Positions 8,961 through 21,232 are shown, counted from the stretch's first letter. The stretch is DNA of 64,000 nucleotides from Symsagittifera roscoffensis (GCF_963678635.1 NC_087069.1:53950635-54014634), one strand, 5' to 3'. Notes: generated from the letters alone by a model not told the origin. Numbers and translations: made by a program.

Positions 8961-10990
8961 GACTCCTAGCGTCAGACGAGGTTTCACAACCGAAGTAACC
9001 AAAAACCAAGTATAAATATAGACATCAGGATAATGCTTTTCTCCTTTTGAGAAATCATCCCGGATTGACAAAATGCTTGTCATACAATTTCATGAAGTGA
9101 AAAAACTATGAAATAAATCAAAAAAGCATTTTCCCACATGAAGAAATTTATTGATCAGTTTTTTTCCAGGCTCTGGAACTATACAATAATTTTGTTGCCA
9201 TATTTTCAACCCCAAAGTTTGTATGAAAAAAAAACATCAACAATTCTTTATTCTATGGAAGTATATGACCAGCATTTTTCCCCGAAATCAAATCACAAAC
9301 AAATTTCTGCGTTCAGTTTTGAACTTGTGTTTTACTCGAAAACACAGTAACCAAGGACTTTTTAACCTAAGAAACCAGAGTTTATGTGAATGTAACAACA
9401 CAGATAAACTATATTCGGCATCGTTTCCTGAAACACAATAAGAAACGTAATTTCAACTTCAACGTAAACTGATTTTCAACGTAATCCACAAAGAGCATTT
9501 CATTTAAAATAAGTAAAAACTATGTTTATTTAGTCAAAAACTATGATAGAGCAATCAGTTAAGGTTTATTAAGGTATAAAAAACTTAAAACTGTCTACAA
9601 GAACACGCCACGGTTTTAAACTTCTGGCGATTTTTCTGGCAATCACTCCTGAAAATCCATGAGCTGTAGGAAAATTTTTAGTCAATTTTCATCAAAAAGA
9701 CCCGAAAAAAACCAAAATCAATTTCGAAGCGTTTTCCGAGAAATTGATTTATTCTTCTCCATAACTTGCAGCAGAAAGCTTTGAGATATGATCTTTTCGG
9801 GCAGTAACCAGGATTTCCTGGTTATTCCTGACAACGAAATGATCATAGAATGGAAGAACACAAATAAAAACTTTAAAACGTCAATTCACTTTTCCTCCAA
9901 CTGTTATTTGCATTCAAACATTCCTCAAAACTTCAAAATTCTCATTTTCATCGCTTATTAAGCAAATGTTTTCTCATTCAATTCAAACTTACACCTCCTT
10001 TCTCCAGTACAATCTAAAAATGGGAAGCGACGCAAAACGGCACAATTTTAAAATTTACCATTTCTACAAACTTTACATAAATATTCACAATCAAGAGAAG
10101 CAATTAATCGAGGCTAACAAATCATAAAAAACAGTGTTTCACAACACAATATAGGTTCATGAAAAGTGGACCTTACCCTAAATCCCCTACGATTGTAGAT
10201 GCCCAGCCAAAACTACCCTAAACGCACTTTTTAACAATTCTCAAAATATGAAGACCAGCCAACTCCATCCAAAAGCTGACCGAAAATACTACACCACACA
10301 CTAGTTCGGATAGAGATATGAAAGAACAATCACAAGACTTTTAAACCTCACAAACCTCAACACAAGTAAGTTCAGTATGAATTTTTTCACCTCAAAAGCA
10401 CTTGAGCTCAATTCCGGAACCGACATATATATAGATTTACAAAACAAAACGATATTTTAAATCAGACAGATCAACCTATGAATGTATTTTGACTATAAGA
10501 ATTGATACAACAGCCATCAATTGGCCAAACTTTCCGATAACTTTGTTAATACAGCAGGGTTCTCGGAAAATTATACCAGGGGTGATGGCGTATTTTCTAA
10601 GGTCATTGAAGATTCAACATAATTGAAGGGACACATGCCACCTAATCAGGTTTATGCAAACTCTTACTTAAATGGCTCATTTTTACACCTGAAGAAAAGC
10701 TGAACACTAAACTGAAACGTTCACTATTAACTAAGGAAATTAAAGGATTCTTAAACAAACTACAGCCCATTAAAAAGACAAGTAAGCGTCTTTCGCGTAC
10801 ACTTTGCATACGCTAATAATCACTATATATATATTTTTTTCTCAATCAGTAAATGATTAAGCAACCTATGTTTGAGTTTTATAGTCATTGGGGGGTTGAA
10901 TTTTTATAGTCCTTGTAGGACTGCTTGGCTTGTTTGATTGTTCCTCTTCAAATTTTTTCTTTGTCCTTGATTGCTTCATGTGGATGTGTG
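8961..10990. other. No gene recognised
   Basis: This is 2 kb of AT-rich sequence with no coding-like frame, TIR pair or tandem array that I can see. The open frames around 9138-9441 are low complexity and lack family motifs. Confidence 0.6.
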
Positions 10991-11157
10991 TTTTGTGGCG
11001 TGTGTAATTGATGTCGGTGTTATCGATGCGTTTTGCGTTGTTGTCAATAGCGCTATTTGGGTGCCGTCCTCCTTGTGAACCTTCTCATGTTCCTTGCTTG
11101 TATTCGTCTCTTCATTCAATATGTTCACATAGGAAAACCTCTTGGGTCTATCCGGCG

Positions 11158-12475
11158 CTTGATGAAACCTCTGTTCCCTTATTATCGACGTTTTTTAACG
11201 TCATGCCTCTTACTTGTCTGGGATTTGGTTTTCCGCCCACCCTTCTTCCTGGTTGTGGTTTTGCCTCACGTTTCTTCTCCGTGGCTTCTGCGTCCCTCGC
11301 GAAATGTTTTTGTTCCTTAGCCTGTTTCTCTGTGCTTCCGAAACAATTCATGTCCAAAAAACGTAAGCATAGTCCTGGTCTCCTAGCTGATTTATCTGCC
11401 ACGTAGTCTATTAGCCGTGAAGGTCTGCATGGCCAGTATATTGGATTTGGGGCAAATACGAAACCACTATTTCTTAATAGGCGATTCTGTTTTCCCTTAG
11501 ATTTGACCCAGGCCCTTGTGGTGTATAAGTTAAAATCCTACCGTCGACTGTTTCGCATTTTTGCTCAAATGTCTTAGGGTCCTTCATTTTTGTGGCAATA
11601 AGGAATGTTTTCCGGCTACCTGCTGGTTGTTTTTTTTGTTTTTGTTCCACTTGTTTTGCATTTCCTTGTACCATAGATTTGAGGCTTTCTTTTTTTAAAT
11701 TAGTGAACATCTTGTTTTCACACCTGTGTTTTTTCTTCGTAGACGCTTCCCCTGCTTTTAGAGACTAGGGACTAGTTCGAGGGTCCGTTGCTTGATAAAA
11801 CCTCTGTTCCCTTATGATCGACGTTTTTTAATGTCATGCCTCTTACTACTCTGGAATTTGTTTTTCCGCCCGTCTTTTTTCCTGTTTCTAGTTTTGCCTA
11901 ACGTTTCTCCTCCGTGGCTTCTGCGTCCTTCTTGAGTTGTTTTTGTTCCTTCCGGGATATCTTCTTTGGTAGGCCTGTTTCTTCGTCCTCTCGTCCTCCC
12001 AAAACATTTCATGTTGAAGTGCAGTTTGTTGTTCGATGTCTGAAAATTTTAAGCATAGCCTTGCTCTCCTAGCTAAGTCGTATGTCACATAATCATTTAG
12101 CCGTAAAGGTCTTCATGGTCCGTATATTTTTGGATTTGGGGCAATTACGTAACTACTATTTCTTTATGGGCGATGCTGGTTTCCCTTAGGTTTGACGCAG
12201 GTGCTTGCAGCGTATAAGTTAAAATCCTACCGTCTACTGTTTTGTATTTTTGATCAAATGATTTAGGGTCCTGAGTTTTTTGCTGCGATACGGTATGTTT
12301 TACCGGCTACCTGTTAAGTGTTTTTTTTTATGTTTGTGTCCACTTGTTTTTGCATTCTCTTGTACCTTAGATTTGAGGCTATTTTTTCTTTATTTAGTTA
12401 ATATCTTGTTTTTTCAACTGTGTTTTTCTTCGTAGACGCTTCCCCTGCTCTTAGAGACAAGTTCGAGGGTTCTGA
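11158..12475 (-). repeat. Tandem duplication of Ty3/gypsy pol 3' end
   Basis: Units 11158-11790 and 11791-12475 (period about 633) share CTTGATRAAACCTCTGTTCC, GTCATGCCTCTTACT and the end CTTCGTAGACGCTTCCCCTG. Both encode, on the minus strand, VDGRILTYT and a Lys/Arg-rich stretch, so they are copies of the integrase C-terminal or downstream coding region. They differ by roughly 10-15% by eye, so the duplication is old or was present in the parent element. Confidence 0.7.
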
Positions 12476-12479
12476 CAGA

Positions 12480-12825
12480 CTTTTCATTCGTCTGTGTGCG
12501 ATCTTAACCTCGATTGCCGACCAACATTGAAGGTCGTGAATGATTTCTGATTGAAGTGGGGAATAGATCAGGTTTTTCGATCTTGCTTTGTACAATGTTG
12601 GCAGTTTTGAGCCATATGGACGACTGTGCGGTGGATATGCGGGAACCAGATGTTTTCTCTCTAGTCAAGCATTGCCGCCGCTCCCGGGTGAGTCATATGT
12701 AAGCTGTTCACAAGGTTTGGAGCAACTGCTGCGGGATGAAGATCCGCTCGTCTATAAGTGGACAGTCGTCGGTAACATGCAGTCTGTTTCGAACATTGTA
12801 CCAGTAATCGTCATATGAGAGTCGT
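12480..12825 (-). pseudogene. Ty3/gypsy integrase N-terminal zinc domain relic
   Basis: In two adjacent frames: DDYWYNVRNRLHVTDDCPLI, then IFIPQQL, MTHPGSAAML, WFPHIHRTVV and NCQHCTKQ. This is the H-H-C-C zinc-binding module plus its upstream linker, typical of Ty3/gypsy integrases. The catalytic core after it is not recognisable and appears deleted: the next sequence is the pol C-terminal repeat. Confidence 0.7.
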
Positions 12826-12839
12826 AGAGCCTCCTAGTC

Positions 12840-13980
12840 CCTTTTTTTGAACAAAAATTACTATCTGTTTGATGCTTCAGTTCATGCGGATGACCACGGC
12901 AGTAAATTTAACCATGACGTGTTGCAGTATCTTGCGGTAAAGGGATGAATCCTCTTCTATCTCCTCTGCGGTGGCTTTTTTTGTATTTCTTCGGCACTTG
13001 CGATAATAAGCTCATGGCTATCTTCTAGTTGACTGTTGGAGATTGTTGGCGGTGTCTCATTGGCTGACGTTTCATCTGTGCTGGCTTGTTGATGGTCGAC
13101 TTCACTGACGAGTGTTCGTACTGCTCTTTGACCTCTACTGTGAGCTCTGTCTGAGATTGAATTTCGTTAGAGGTTTGAGGTTTTGACTTCTCTGTTGCTG
13201 ATTCTGTTTTTTTTTTAAATCCGTTTGGGTTTTTTTTTGTGTTTTTCGTGGGCTCATTGTCTTATCGGGGGTATCTGCTATTGGTTTTTTGAGGTTTGGT
13301 CTGTTCATCTTCTCGGATGTGTTTCGTCTTTTGCTGGTTTTTTGAATGCTCTTCTCACATTGGTGTATCGTTTGAAAAAATTGTCTTCGGAAATTTTTGA
13401 AATTTCCTATTTGGAAGCTGTTCTCTGGCGCCTTGGATTTTGTGCGGCGAGTTTGTTGTTGTAGATGACGGGCTTGTTGTCGTGGAGTGAATTGTCCAGC
13501 GTTCGTAAGTTGTTTTTTGCGTCCTCCTATGCCAGCGTGGATAATACAGACTTTGGTGCCGGTCGTGCACTATCGGATATAAAGCCACCTATATGATTTT
13601 TCTTTTCATTTCCTCGTCTCATTGTTTCGTTTTAGATTTCGGGTGTTGAAACGAAATTGATAATATTTTGATTTTTTATCAACCTTGTCTGCTGATTGTA
13701 AAGAGTGAAATCGCTCAACTGATTATTTCTGTTTTGAGTCGAATGACCGCTTGTGCTATGTTCAGAATGTTAAAGTGCCTTTGACTTGTTGGTTGACCTG
13801 TTGCATTCGTATTATATCCACGAGCTTTTCAATCAGCCGATGAGGATCTCGTTTCTGATTGGCTAAATTGTTCAATACGACGTTGCCAATCAATTCAATA
13901 TTGAAATAAATGGTAATTTTTGCCGCAGCAACAAATTAATAATCGTTCTTGCTGGGAGTAGAGCTAATCCTACCGGATTC
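12840..13980 (-). other. Ty3/gypsy spacer between RNase H and integrase, no domain recognised
   Basis: On the minus strand this lies between RNase H and the integrase zinc finger. It contains several short Lys/Thr/Ser-rich frames but no motif I can assign; longer than the usual connection, so it may hold an insertion. Confidence 0.4.
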
Positions 13981-14400
13981 CGGGTAATCTGGTCAATTAG
14001 TCCTATTTTTGATCCTGCTGTTTAAGTGATCCTGAAGTGTTTAATATCCAATGTGAAGGGTATTAATCTTTCAATCCCCCTAGTGAGCCTACTTTGGCTT
14101 GTTTTTGATCGTTCTCTCGGGTTTAAGGCGCTGATTAAAGCTTGATGGTCCGTAATGACTTTGAACTGTTTTCCTGTAAAGATAGTATTTGAACTGTTTG
14201 ATTGCCCAAATGACTCCTGATAAATCGTTTTCGAATATTTCTATTTTGAAGATTTTGGGAACCTTGACACGTATGCTTTTGCTACCCAGCCTACATCGGT
14301 GTTTTGCTCCAATTTCAGATATGAATCTTAGGATTTTGTAAAATGCGGATGTTCCGGCTTCCAATCTAACGCTTTGTATTTGTCTGTATTTTTTAGCAGT
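13980..14400 (-). pseudogene. Ty3/gypsy RNase H relic
   Basis: FENDLSGVIWAIKQFKYYLY at about residues 54-73 of the frame ending at 14089 matches the ENELxAVVWAxxxFRxYLYG signature (catalytic Glu kept). KTVQSHYGPSSF corresponds to xxVITDHxAL, with the catalytic Asp lost. A shifted frame then gives RLTRGIERLIPFTLDIKHF, the end of RNase H. Confidence 0.7.
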
Positions 14401-14559
14401 GGTTTTAGTGTAGTTGCTGTTTTTGCAAGGTTTGGAATTATCGAATGAGGTGGTGTTTTGACCCCATGAAGCTTTTTAATTGATTAAATGTTTTGGTGGG
14501 GAGAGCTTGAGGACTGACTCTGTTTAACGTTTTATAAGTCTTGTCCATTCGCTGCTTAC

Positions 14560-15200
14560 TTTTACCCAACCAATCGAGTTGTTCGCACGTGAATTTGCAA
14601 TTTTTCAGCTATGCTGCTAGATTTTTGTCATTTAGTTTACTAGTACTTGAAGTATTATTTATTTGTGCGTATCTTTAGAACCTTTTGTTACTATTAGTAT
14701 GCCATCAAGATATGCAAAAGTGTTTTGACATTTTGTTAATGTGATTACTATAGCCTTCTTACGCCGGCGTATCCGTTATACCATAGAATTCCATTTGGAT
14801 ATGGTATGTTCCTGTAGCTTTTTCCCCAATCAACCTTAATTTTATGTTGATCTTTTGTTTCTTTATTCAGCGGAATTTGTGGATATTCGTATCGTAAGTC
14901 GAGGTTTGTGAAAATCGTGGTTTTTCATCCACCTTGATGATTTGTGCGATGTTTTTCAATGGAAGTTCAGTAGTAAGTATTTGGTTTTTATTTTGTGTAT
15001 GAGTTTTTTTTTAAACAGATGTTCTTGGAGTCTACTGGAACTTTGACTGTTTGGTCGTTTTTGACCGTTATGACGATTGGACTGATGAATTGTCTGTCTG
15101 AACATGTATGTAGCTTTTTGATATGCTTTTGGTCTTTTGATTTGTTCAGATCCGCTTCCACTTGTTCTTGTAGATGAATGGGTTTTTTTGACCTTTGTGT
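14560..15200 (-). pseudogene. Ty3/gypsy reverse transcriptase relic
   Basis: Starts with a QEQVEADL-type segment and FISPIVITVKNDQTVKVPVD, equivalent to the family's VITVKKDxSVKIALD. The ORF then runs into frameshifts: the Asp of the LDLRYAY motif and the PLNKETKDQ segment are found in two further frames near 14870. AYLDGILIV near 14710 is the YxDD box with the second Asp changed to Gly. A segment near 14600 corresponds to LxKCKFxxxExxWLGYKLS. Confidence 0.7.
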
Positions 15201-15329
15201 TGGATCGGATTGACTTCCTGAAGAAATTGAGTTCGCAGCATGTGGTTTTTTGGGGTTTTTCGATTCTCACGCAAAGTTCCTCGTTTAATTCTTCTTCTTT
15301 CTTATGAATGTTCAGCTTCTGATTGTGTT

Positions 15330-15620
15330 TTGGTTTGTCTTGTACGAGCTTGATATCAATTTTTGCTAGGATGTTCTGCCTGATGATATATGTCTTTGAT
15401 CGTCGACGATGATAAACGGAGCCGATTGCATTATCCAACCTCCGAGTTCTACCGAAATAATTAGTCGCCCAGTTATAGCAGGCGAGTTTTCGGGCGGCTT
15501 TGAAACGATCGTTTTGGCGTATTCTTTCTGCAGTTTTTTCGTAGAGAAAGGACATAGGGCTTCCCGATTCTGCGATGGCGAATAGATTTTCTAATTTCGT
15601 CTTTAGCTTTACTATTTGTT
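15330..15620 (-). pseudogene. Ty3/gypsy aspartic protease relic
   Basis: AESGSPMSFL occupies the place of the D-S-G-x-P/T-x-S active-site motif, with Asp replaced by Glu. YIIRQNILAKIDIKLV corresponds to the ILGR-N-L flap-distal motif of retroelement proteases. The frame is open here for about 80 codons, but the altered catalytic residue indicates loss of activity. Confidence 0.65.
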
Positions 15621-15879
15621 AATCTAAATTGTCTTCTTGTATGTTTATTGAGTTTCGGATTTCAGTAATTCTCATATCGCCAAAACGGTAAAGTTGTCCT
15701 GAGGGATTTCCTCCCGCCCATTTGCCGACATGAAATCGGCGTATGCCACTATATCAATGTTGTCCTCTGTGGTGATGGACTCCTCTTCTTCGTTATCTTG
15801 TTGATGACTGCCGATTTCTGGCATGTATTTAACATTTGAAGGTCTATATACTTTTGCAAAGTGGCCTCGTTTGGCGCTT

Positions 15880-16996
15880 TTTGTGAACATTTTGTCTTTC
15901 GCAGGGCATGAAGTCAAGTGGTTTGGTCCAAACTGTCTGCCACACTTATAGCAGATGTTGTTTTGACATGTCTGTTGGTTTTGTTGCCATGTGGGTTATA
16001 GGTTCCCCGTGGAAATCTGTTCCACCCTTTCCGCGGCCGCTTCGGTTATTTTGTTACGCGTTATTTTGGTAAGCACTTTACGATTAAGGTTAAGACCATT
16101 TATCCACGGGGAAATGACCAACCCAAGAGCTGTACAGCTTATTACGGCGAATCGCTGTTTTGCCCCTGTTTAAGGCTGGATATAACCCATCGATTTTTGT
16201 TTCAGTGGTGTGTTTGTGGTTGCTAGAGCTCAAAACGGATTTGTTTTTATAGCCCTACTAATATATATGCCTTTCCCTCTCCTGATTACGTATTCATAAT
16301 ATTCTTATGGCAATCTGGTTTCTGCCAACATTTCTTCTGCATTGTTTTCATGAGACATAAGAGCCGTGAACAAATCACGAACCGATTCGTGTTCTCGATC
16401 GCCACAAACAACCGGTGATGCCAGTTCGACCAGATCCGCATGGAACTGCTCCAGCGTCTCATTTTTCCGTTGCTTCTGCATATGGAATTGTACCTCTCGA
16501 AAGCTTTGATTCGTGTGACTACGAATATGCCTTCTAGGATTCGCATTAACTCCTTTTTAGTCGACGTTTGTATATCTGAGCCTGGTCTCTTTTGTTGCAG
16601 TTGTCTCTGCCCTTCTGCTCCTAGACACAGAAATTTGTAGCTTCTCACTCTTGCGTGCGCGTCGTCCCATTTTACATTATTACACAGTACGCCCTTGTCT
16701 CTGCTTTTGATTACGTTATATTCCCAAGTGACTCGTTTTTCTTGATTTCTGTTTTCTCTATTACGTTTCTATGCCTCCGTTTTTCCAATGTTCTCAACCT
16801 CGTTGGTTGGTTTAATTGGTTCTAGCACAGGAGGTCTCGTTCTTAACAAAATTCCTACCTCTATGCCATCTTTGGCATATACGGTCATCTTCATCCATAC
16901 CGACCATTTTGACCATTCCAGTGATGGTTCTACAGATGCCTTCTGCCAGAATGGTGGAATACTCAGAGGAACCTTGTATCCTGCTTACTGCGCCAT
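15880..16996 (-). pseudogene. gag: Ty3/gypsy gag relic with zinc knuckle
   Basis: From an ATG at 16996 the frame has a stop after three codons, then VPLSIPPFW, the conserved N-terminal motif of this gag class. RSYKFLCLGAEGQRQ follows near 16640, then AFERYNSICR. After a frameshift comes a second stretch with a DREHES-like segment, then ICYKCGRQFGPNHLTSCPAK near 15940 and KRGHFAKVYR near 15850, a double zinc-knuckle region in which several Cys are lost (FTKSA for CTKCA, VYR for VCR). Gag would package the element RNA. This copy cannot, because it is interrupted by the R3 insertion and several frameshifts. Confidence 0.75.
16088..16181. repeat. Dispersed repeat R3, short copy inside gag
   Basis: TTAAGACCATTTATCC and AAGAGCTGTACAGCT, then GCCCCTGTTTAAGGCTGG, match 25873-25970. 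It sits inside the gag relic, so R3 inserted after the retrotransposon. Confidence 0.6.
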
Positions 16997-17793
16997 GTCA
17001 TACCGTAAAGTATGAGCTCATTTTAAAAATCGAACGGATTGGCTAAGTATCTCTAAATAAGGTTGGTTGAGAGAAAGAACTGAAAACAAACATGAATTCT
17101 TTTCAACTGATCTTTATCAACATTGTGTTCTTGCTTATCAACAGTCAAGGCTATCGGTTCGGTTCATAACAAGACAAATAAAAAAAACTTTAAAAAGATA
17201 TAAATACTTCGAATTGGTTCATGCCAATCCGATCGGATGACATTAAGGTCTCAGAAAAGAAAATTCAGTCGAAAGCTTTCTTTCTACTTATATCGTCCAT
17301 TTAGTTTAAAACAATCATGGGATACTTTTTTAAAATGTTTTAAGTAATTTTCACAAAAATGTTGAGTAGTTTTCCTCAATTTTTAGTGTAAATTTCATTA
17401 GGTTAGCTGCATTGAGGCGAAAAAGAAAATCAGCCAATCACAATTCCTTTTTCCAAAAATTGGAAAAACTCTAAGAAAAGAAATTTTTCAGGGAATTCAT
17501 CTTAGTATTGGCCAAACCTAAAAACGGCAGAAATAAGCAACCTTTTCAAAGTGCCAATAATTGCCAGCAAGTTGGAACACTTTTTATTTTTCAAGGGTTT
17601 CGAGATGAAAGAGGCGAACTATTGCTTCGTTGATTTCTTTTAGTTGACCGGAAATTGATTCATTTAACAATTGACTTTGGCTATTTTTGTTTTCGGTCCT
17701 TCGACCATGAGTTTTTATCCCATGAGAATAGCATCCAATTGAGACAGTTATAAAAATGGAGAATTGGTCAATCTATGAACAGCGGGCGTAGCG
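16997..17793. other. No gene recognised
   Basis: This is AT-rich sequence upstream (on the minus strand) of the Ty3 gag start. It would hold the 5' LTR, but no partner was found on the other side. Confidence 0.5.
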
Positions 17794-18042
17794 ATTAGCA
17801 TGTGTGCCTAATAGCATGCGTTAATTGCCTTAATTGGGTGTGCTTTTAGACAAAAAAATGCCATATTCAACGTCAAATTCCACCTGATTTGATTGGGGAA
17901 AAGAAAGTTTCAATTTCACCAAATAAAAATTTATATAAATGCAAAATGTTGCCAATTGCAAATTTGAGTTAAAAAAACGTGAAATAGCGAGTCTTCAAAT
18001 TACATTCTTTTACATGGGCATGCTAATCGACACATGCTAATA
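17794..18042. mobile_element. Small foldback element with about 25-bp inverted ends
   Basis: ATTAGCATGTGTGCC plus TAATAGCATGC at 17794-17819 is the inverted counterpart of GCATGCTAATCGACACATGC plus TAATA at 18018-18042, with a 1-nt indel. The length (249 bp) and lack of coding suggest a MITE. Confidence 0.5.
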
Positions 18043-18215
18043 GGCTAAAAGTTCGGTATCCCTATGAATCAGTTGTTGTTCATCGAGCAATCAAAAAAAT
18101 GAAACAATCATTGAATAGTTACCTAGTTTGTTGTTGTAATTGATTCGGATGAACAGAAAAGATTGCCGTTAAAGGATGAAAACCAGAATGGGGGAAATGG
18201 ACAAAAAGGAGAAAA

Positions 18216-19675
18216 CCCTAGTCGATCAAGGGAGGTTATTTTGCAAGATCTTGCAAGAATCTTGCAAGATTCTTTCAAAGAGGATGCATCTCTTAAAAAG
18301 ATCTTGCAAAATTCTTGCAAGATCTTGCAAGATAACCTCCTTTAAAGATAACCTTTATTTTGCAAGACCTTTAAAAATACATTTGTTTAAGCAAAAACAA
18401 CTTCTCACGTGAAGACAACCAAGTAGCGTTCGTGGAAGAATGAAGCAATCTTAGCTACGCATACTTACACACAGCCCGCTAGGCGGTTGCCCCCAGAAAG
18501 CTTCTTTTTTCATTACTTTTTTTTGTGATAGGCGACTATCTTCAAATTTTGATCGACTACTTATACCTTAGTCTCTCAAAATAGGAAAAACACAACTTAC
18601 ATCATTTGAGAACATAAGTTTAAAGAATTAAATACAAACAAAGATTAAGCACAAGATGAAAATCATTTTTTTTTAATTCAATTTTTTCACGCAATTACGT
18701 CAATCGATATGAGTTGATGGATTCTCCATGATATATTCAGTAGACGCAATTGAGAAGAAGTGGTTTGTGATGAAAGCTTCAATTTCCTAGAACATAGCCA
18801 GTCGAAGATTGCATAAGAGTAATGAAAGGACTCAAAGAAAAAAATAGATGCCCTTTAAGTTCTTTAAATCTCTAGAACAATTTATGATGGGCGCTTTTTT
18901 GATAACATGCACCCAAGAGGAGAAAGCTGGATCAATGAGTAAACTTTATATTCTCTGGAAATCTAAAAAGTAAATTCCATTTTCAAAATTAGAAATCGTT
19001 CATGTTTTTTGCGCCAATTCCAGGTTCTTTTTTACGTATTTTTCAACAGAAGAATTGCAATTGACCCTCCTGAAAAAAAAAACAAAAAAAAATCAGCAAG
19101 ACCTGTGTAAGAGTCTTCACTACGTTCATTACTCTTAAAAAGCGGTATGAAGGATAACTAGAATTCTAGTTTTCTAAAAAAAAGATATGTTTTAAAAACC
19201 AGAAAAATTTTCACATCTCGAAAACTACCACGGTTCGAGCAGTTATATTTGATGGCAACAGTCGCAATATTTGAAAGTACTCTAACAGCACGCAACTACA
19301 TGGTTGGGAATTTCACTTTAGTGAAATATTTTGTTATTTGAGTTTTCTCAAAAAAATCACAAAAATTGTCTTGTCTTTTAAACTAAAAAGATCAGGGCAT
19401 TCTTAACTGGAGGCCGAGTTTGCAACTCCTGAGATTACCCTGGCAGAGCCTCACTACATAGATATTAATTTAAAGTTTTATAAAAAAGTTATAATAGGAT
19501 TTTCTCAAAATTGTTCAGAAAACGTAGGTATAATTTTTTTCGCGAAAAACTTGAAAATAATATCTCTTCAATTAGTTTGCTTTTCACATCTCGAAAACTA
19601 TTAAGATTTGAGCATCCAAAATTATAGGCAAGATTCGCAAGATCTTGCAAGATAACCTCCCTTGATCGACTAGGG
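18216..19675. mobile_element. 1.46-kb element with about 40-bp TIRs, no transposase
   Basis: CCCTAGTCGATCAAGGGAGG at 18216-18235, continuing TTATTTTGCAAGATCTTGC, is repeated in inverted orientation at 19636-19675 (GCAAGATCTTGCAAGATAAC then CTCCCTTGATCGACTAGGG). There is no transposase frame inside, so it would need an element in trans. The left end also forms a 110-bp palindrome (listed separately). No clear target-site duplication is visible. Confidence 0.6.
18231..18340. repeat. 110-bp palindrome built from TCTTGCAAGA units
   Basis: GGAGGTTAT at 18231 is mirrored by ATAACCTCC ending at 18340. The arms carry AGATCTTGCAAGAATCTTGC and its complement around a central GGATGCATC. TCTTGCAAGA is itself a palindrome and occurs about six times. 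Confidence 0.75.
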
Positions 19676-19856
19676 AAGTTAAACAAACAAGAATATTAAG
19701 ACAAGATAATATATACCAAGTGATGAGTCGGTGTGTTCCCAGTTTATGTCGCAACAAAGTTCAAACGGCGCCGAGGCATCGAAAGAAGAAGACTTGTCCG
19801 CAGTAGAGTTTTATAGGAAAATTTTGATTACAGTGGATTAACCCGGGTTGACCACA

Positions 19857-20010
19857 AATGCTAGTCATAAAATTTTCATACATGGAAAAACGCTAATCAT
19901 ACACTTTTCATGCAATTTCATAAGTACAGAAAATTGCATAAAAGGTCTATGATTAGTATTTTTTCAAATATGGAAATTGTTTGACTAGCGTTTTTCCGTA
20001 AACCAAAAAT
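19857..20010. repeat. Foldback with strong hairpin 19886-19964
   Basis: AAAAACGCTAATCAT, then CTTTT and ATGCAATTTC, pairs with GAAAATTGCAT, AAAAG and TATGATTAG after a roughly 9-nt loop. The flanks GGAAAAACGCTA and TAGCGTTTTTCC form an outer repeat. The words ATGCTAGTCATA and CATACATGGAA recur at 20550-20580. The remainder of 19676-21232 is AT-rich with no gene recognised. Confidence 0.5.
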
Positions 20011-21232
20011 AATGATTATTTACATTTTAATTTCTCAAATTTTTTTGGTTGTGATCGTAAGCGAACACAACTGACATTAACCTTGATTACTCAAACGTAG
20101 TTTGGCCGTCTCGCATTAAAACTGTTTTTGAAACAACCTGATTATTTTAATTCTGTCTCACGCAAATGATATAGCGAAAGCAAAGAGTTTTTATATTTTG
20201 GTAAAATTTTTAAAAGGTGATTAATTCTAAAATTTGAATTTTTTAATTTTATAGACATTGATCGAGGCATACAAAAACATGTCATATGAAAAAGTCAAGT
20301 TTAAGAGAAAAGGAAAAAAAATCAATATTAGAATATCCAGGACTACGTTATACACACAAAAAATTAAATTTTGCATGCAAATTTTTTTTTCAAAATACGT
20401 TTGCTTGAGTACAAAAATCATCCGTAAACTACGAAAAAAAACTACGAAAAGAAACTACGAAAAAATTATACACTTGTTATACACACAAGAAATTAATTTT
20501 TGCATGCTTGTTTGAGTACGAAAAAAGTTTTTGTTGTTGCCATCAAAAAAATGCTAGTCATACCATTACCATACATGGAACTTGTTTGATTAGCAGTTTT
20601 TTTGACAAAGAGTTTTTCTTTTTTTTTTAGTACGATACATCAAAACTTATGCCAAAACAAGAGAAAAGTTCTTCGAAAATTCGATATAGAGCGAAAGTCC
20701 GTTTTCAAAAATTACGATCGGTGCCTCAATAAAAACTGGAACTCAAAGATCACATTGAAGTGTTAGTAATCAGCTTAACAATTTCTGGGTAAGATTTTTC
20801 AACTGCGTAAGGTTTTTAAAAAATAGTCACTGAACCAGTTGTACCAAGCATTCATCAAACCTGTTATTCAAAAAGGCTTAGTAATATATAGGTCGATGTC
20901 CAAATCAACCATTGGCAAGATTGATCTCAAGATCAACAGATTAACTAGAGTCTTAATTTTCAAGAAAAAGTTCGAGTCAGTGCATTTTATTGCGGGAAAA
21001 TAATAAAAATATTTAATATAAAAGAGCTTGATTCATACAAACTTCTAAAAAATTCTCTGTTAAATAATCGCAATGAATTTCACTCTGTAACTCTCAGCAA
21101 AAAAATATCATCCGACCAAATTTTCACATTCAGTTTTTAAAATTCCTTAATAATTAAGTTTTCATTTCTCTAGTTTTAAAAAGGTTTTTTTTTTAAAATT
21201 ATTTTTATTAAAGGGAATTTATGTTACGAAGG

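Larger units (their letters stand above)
11000..16996 (-). mobile_element. Ty3/gypsy LTR retrotransposon relic
   Basis: Read on the minus strand, the order is gag, zinc knuckle, protease, reverse transcriptase, RNase H and integrase, which is the Ty3/gypsy order. All parts carry frameshifts and stops, so the element is dead. No LTR pair is recognisable: sequence outside 16996 does not resemble that below 11100. The R3 repeat (16088-16181) is inserted in gag, and the pol 3' end is tandemly duplicated. Confidence 0.85.

Noticed and set aside
11008-11406. 132-codon plus-strand frame rich in Ser, Cys and Leu
   Set aside because: It is the antisense of the Ty3/gypsy pol C-terminal repeat, whose minus-strand frames carry the family-like text.
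14956-15555. 199-codon minus-strand frame as a novel basic protein
   Set aside because: Its first 80 codons are the Ty3/gypsy protease and the rest is the RT region read out of frame.
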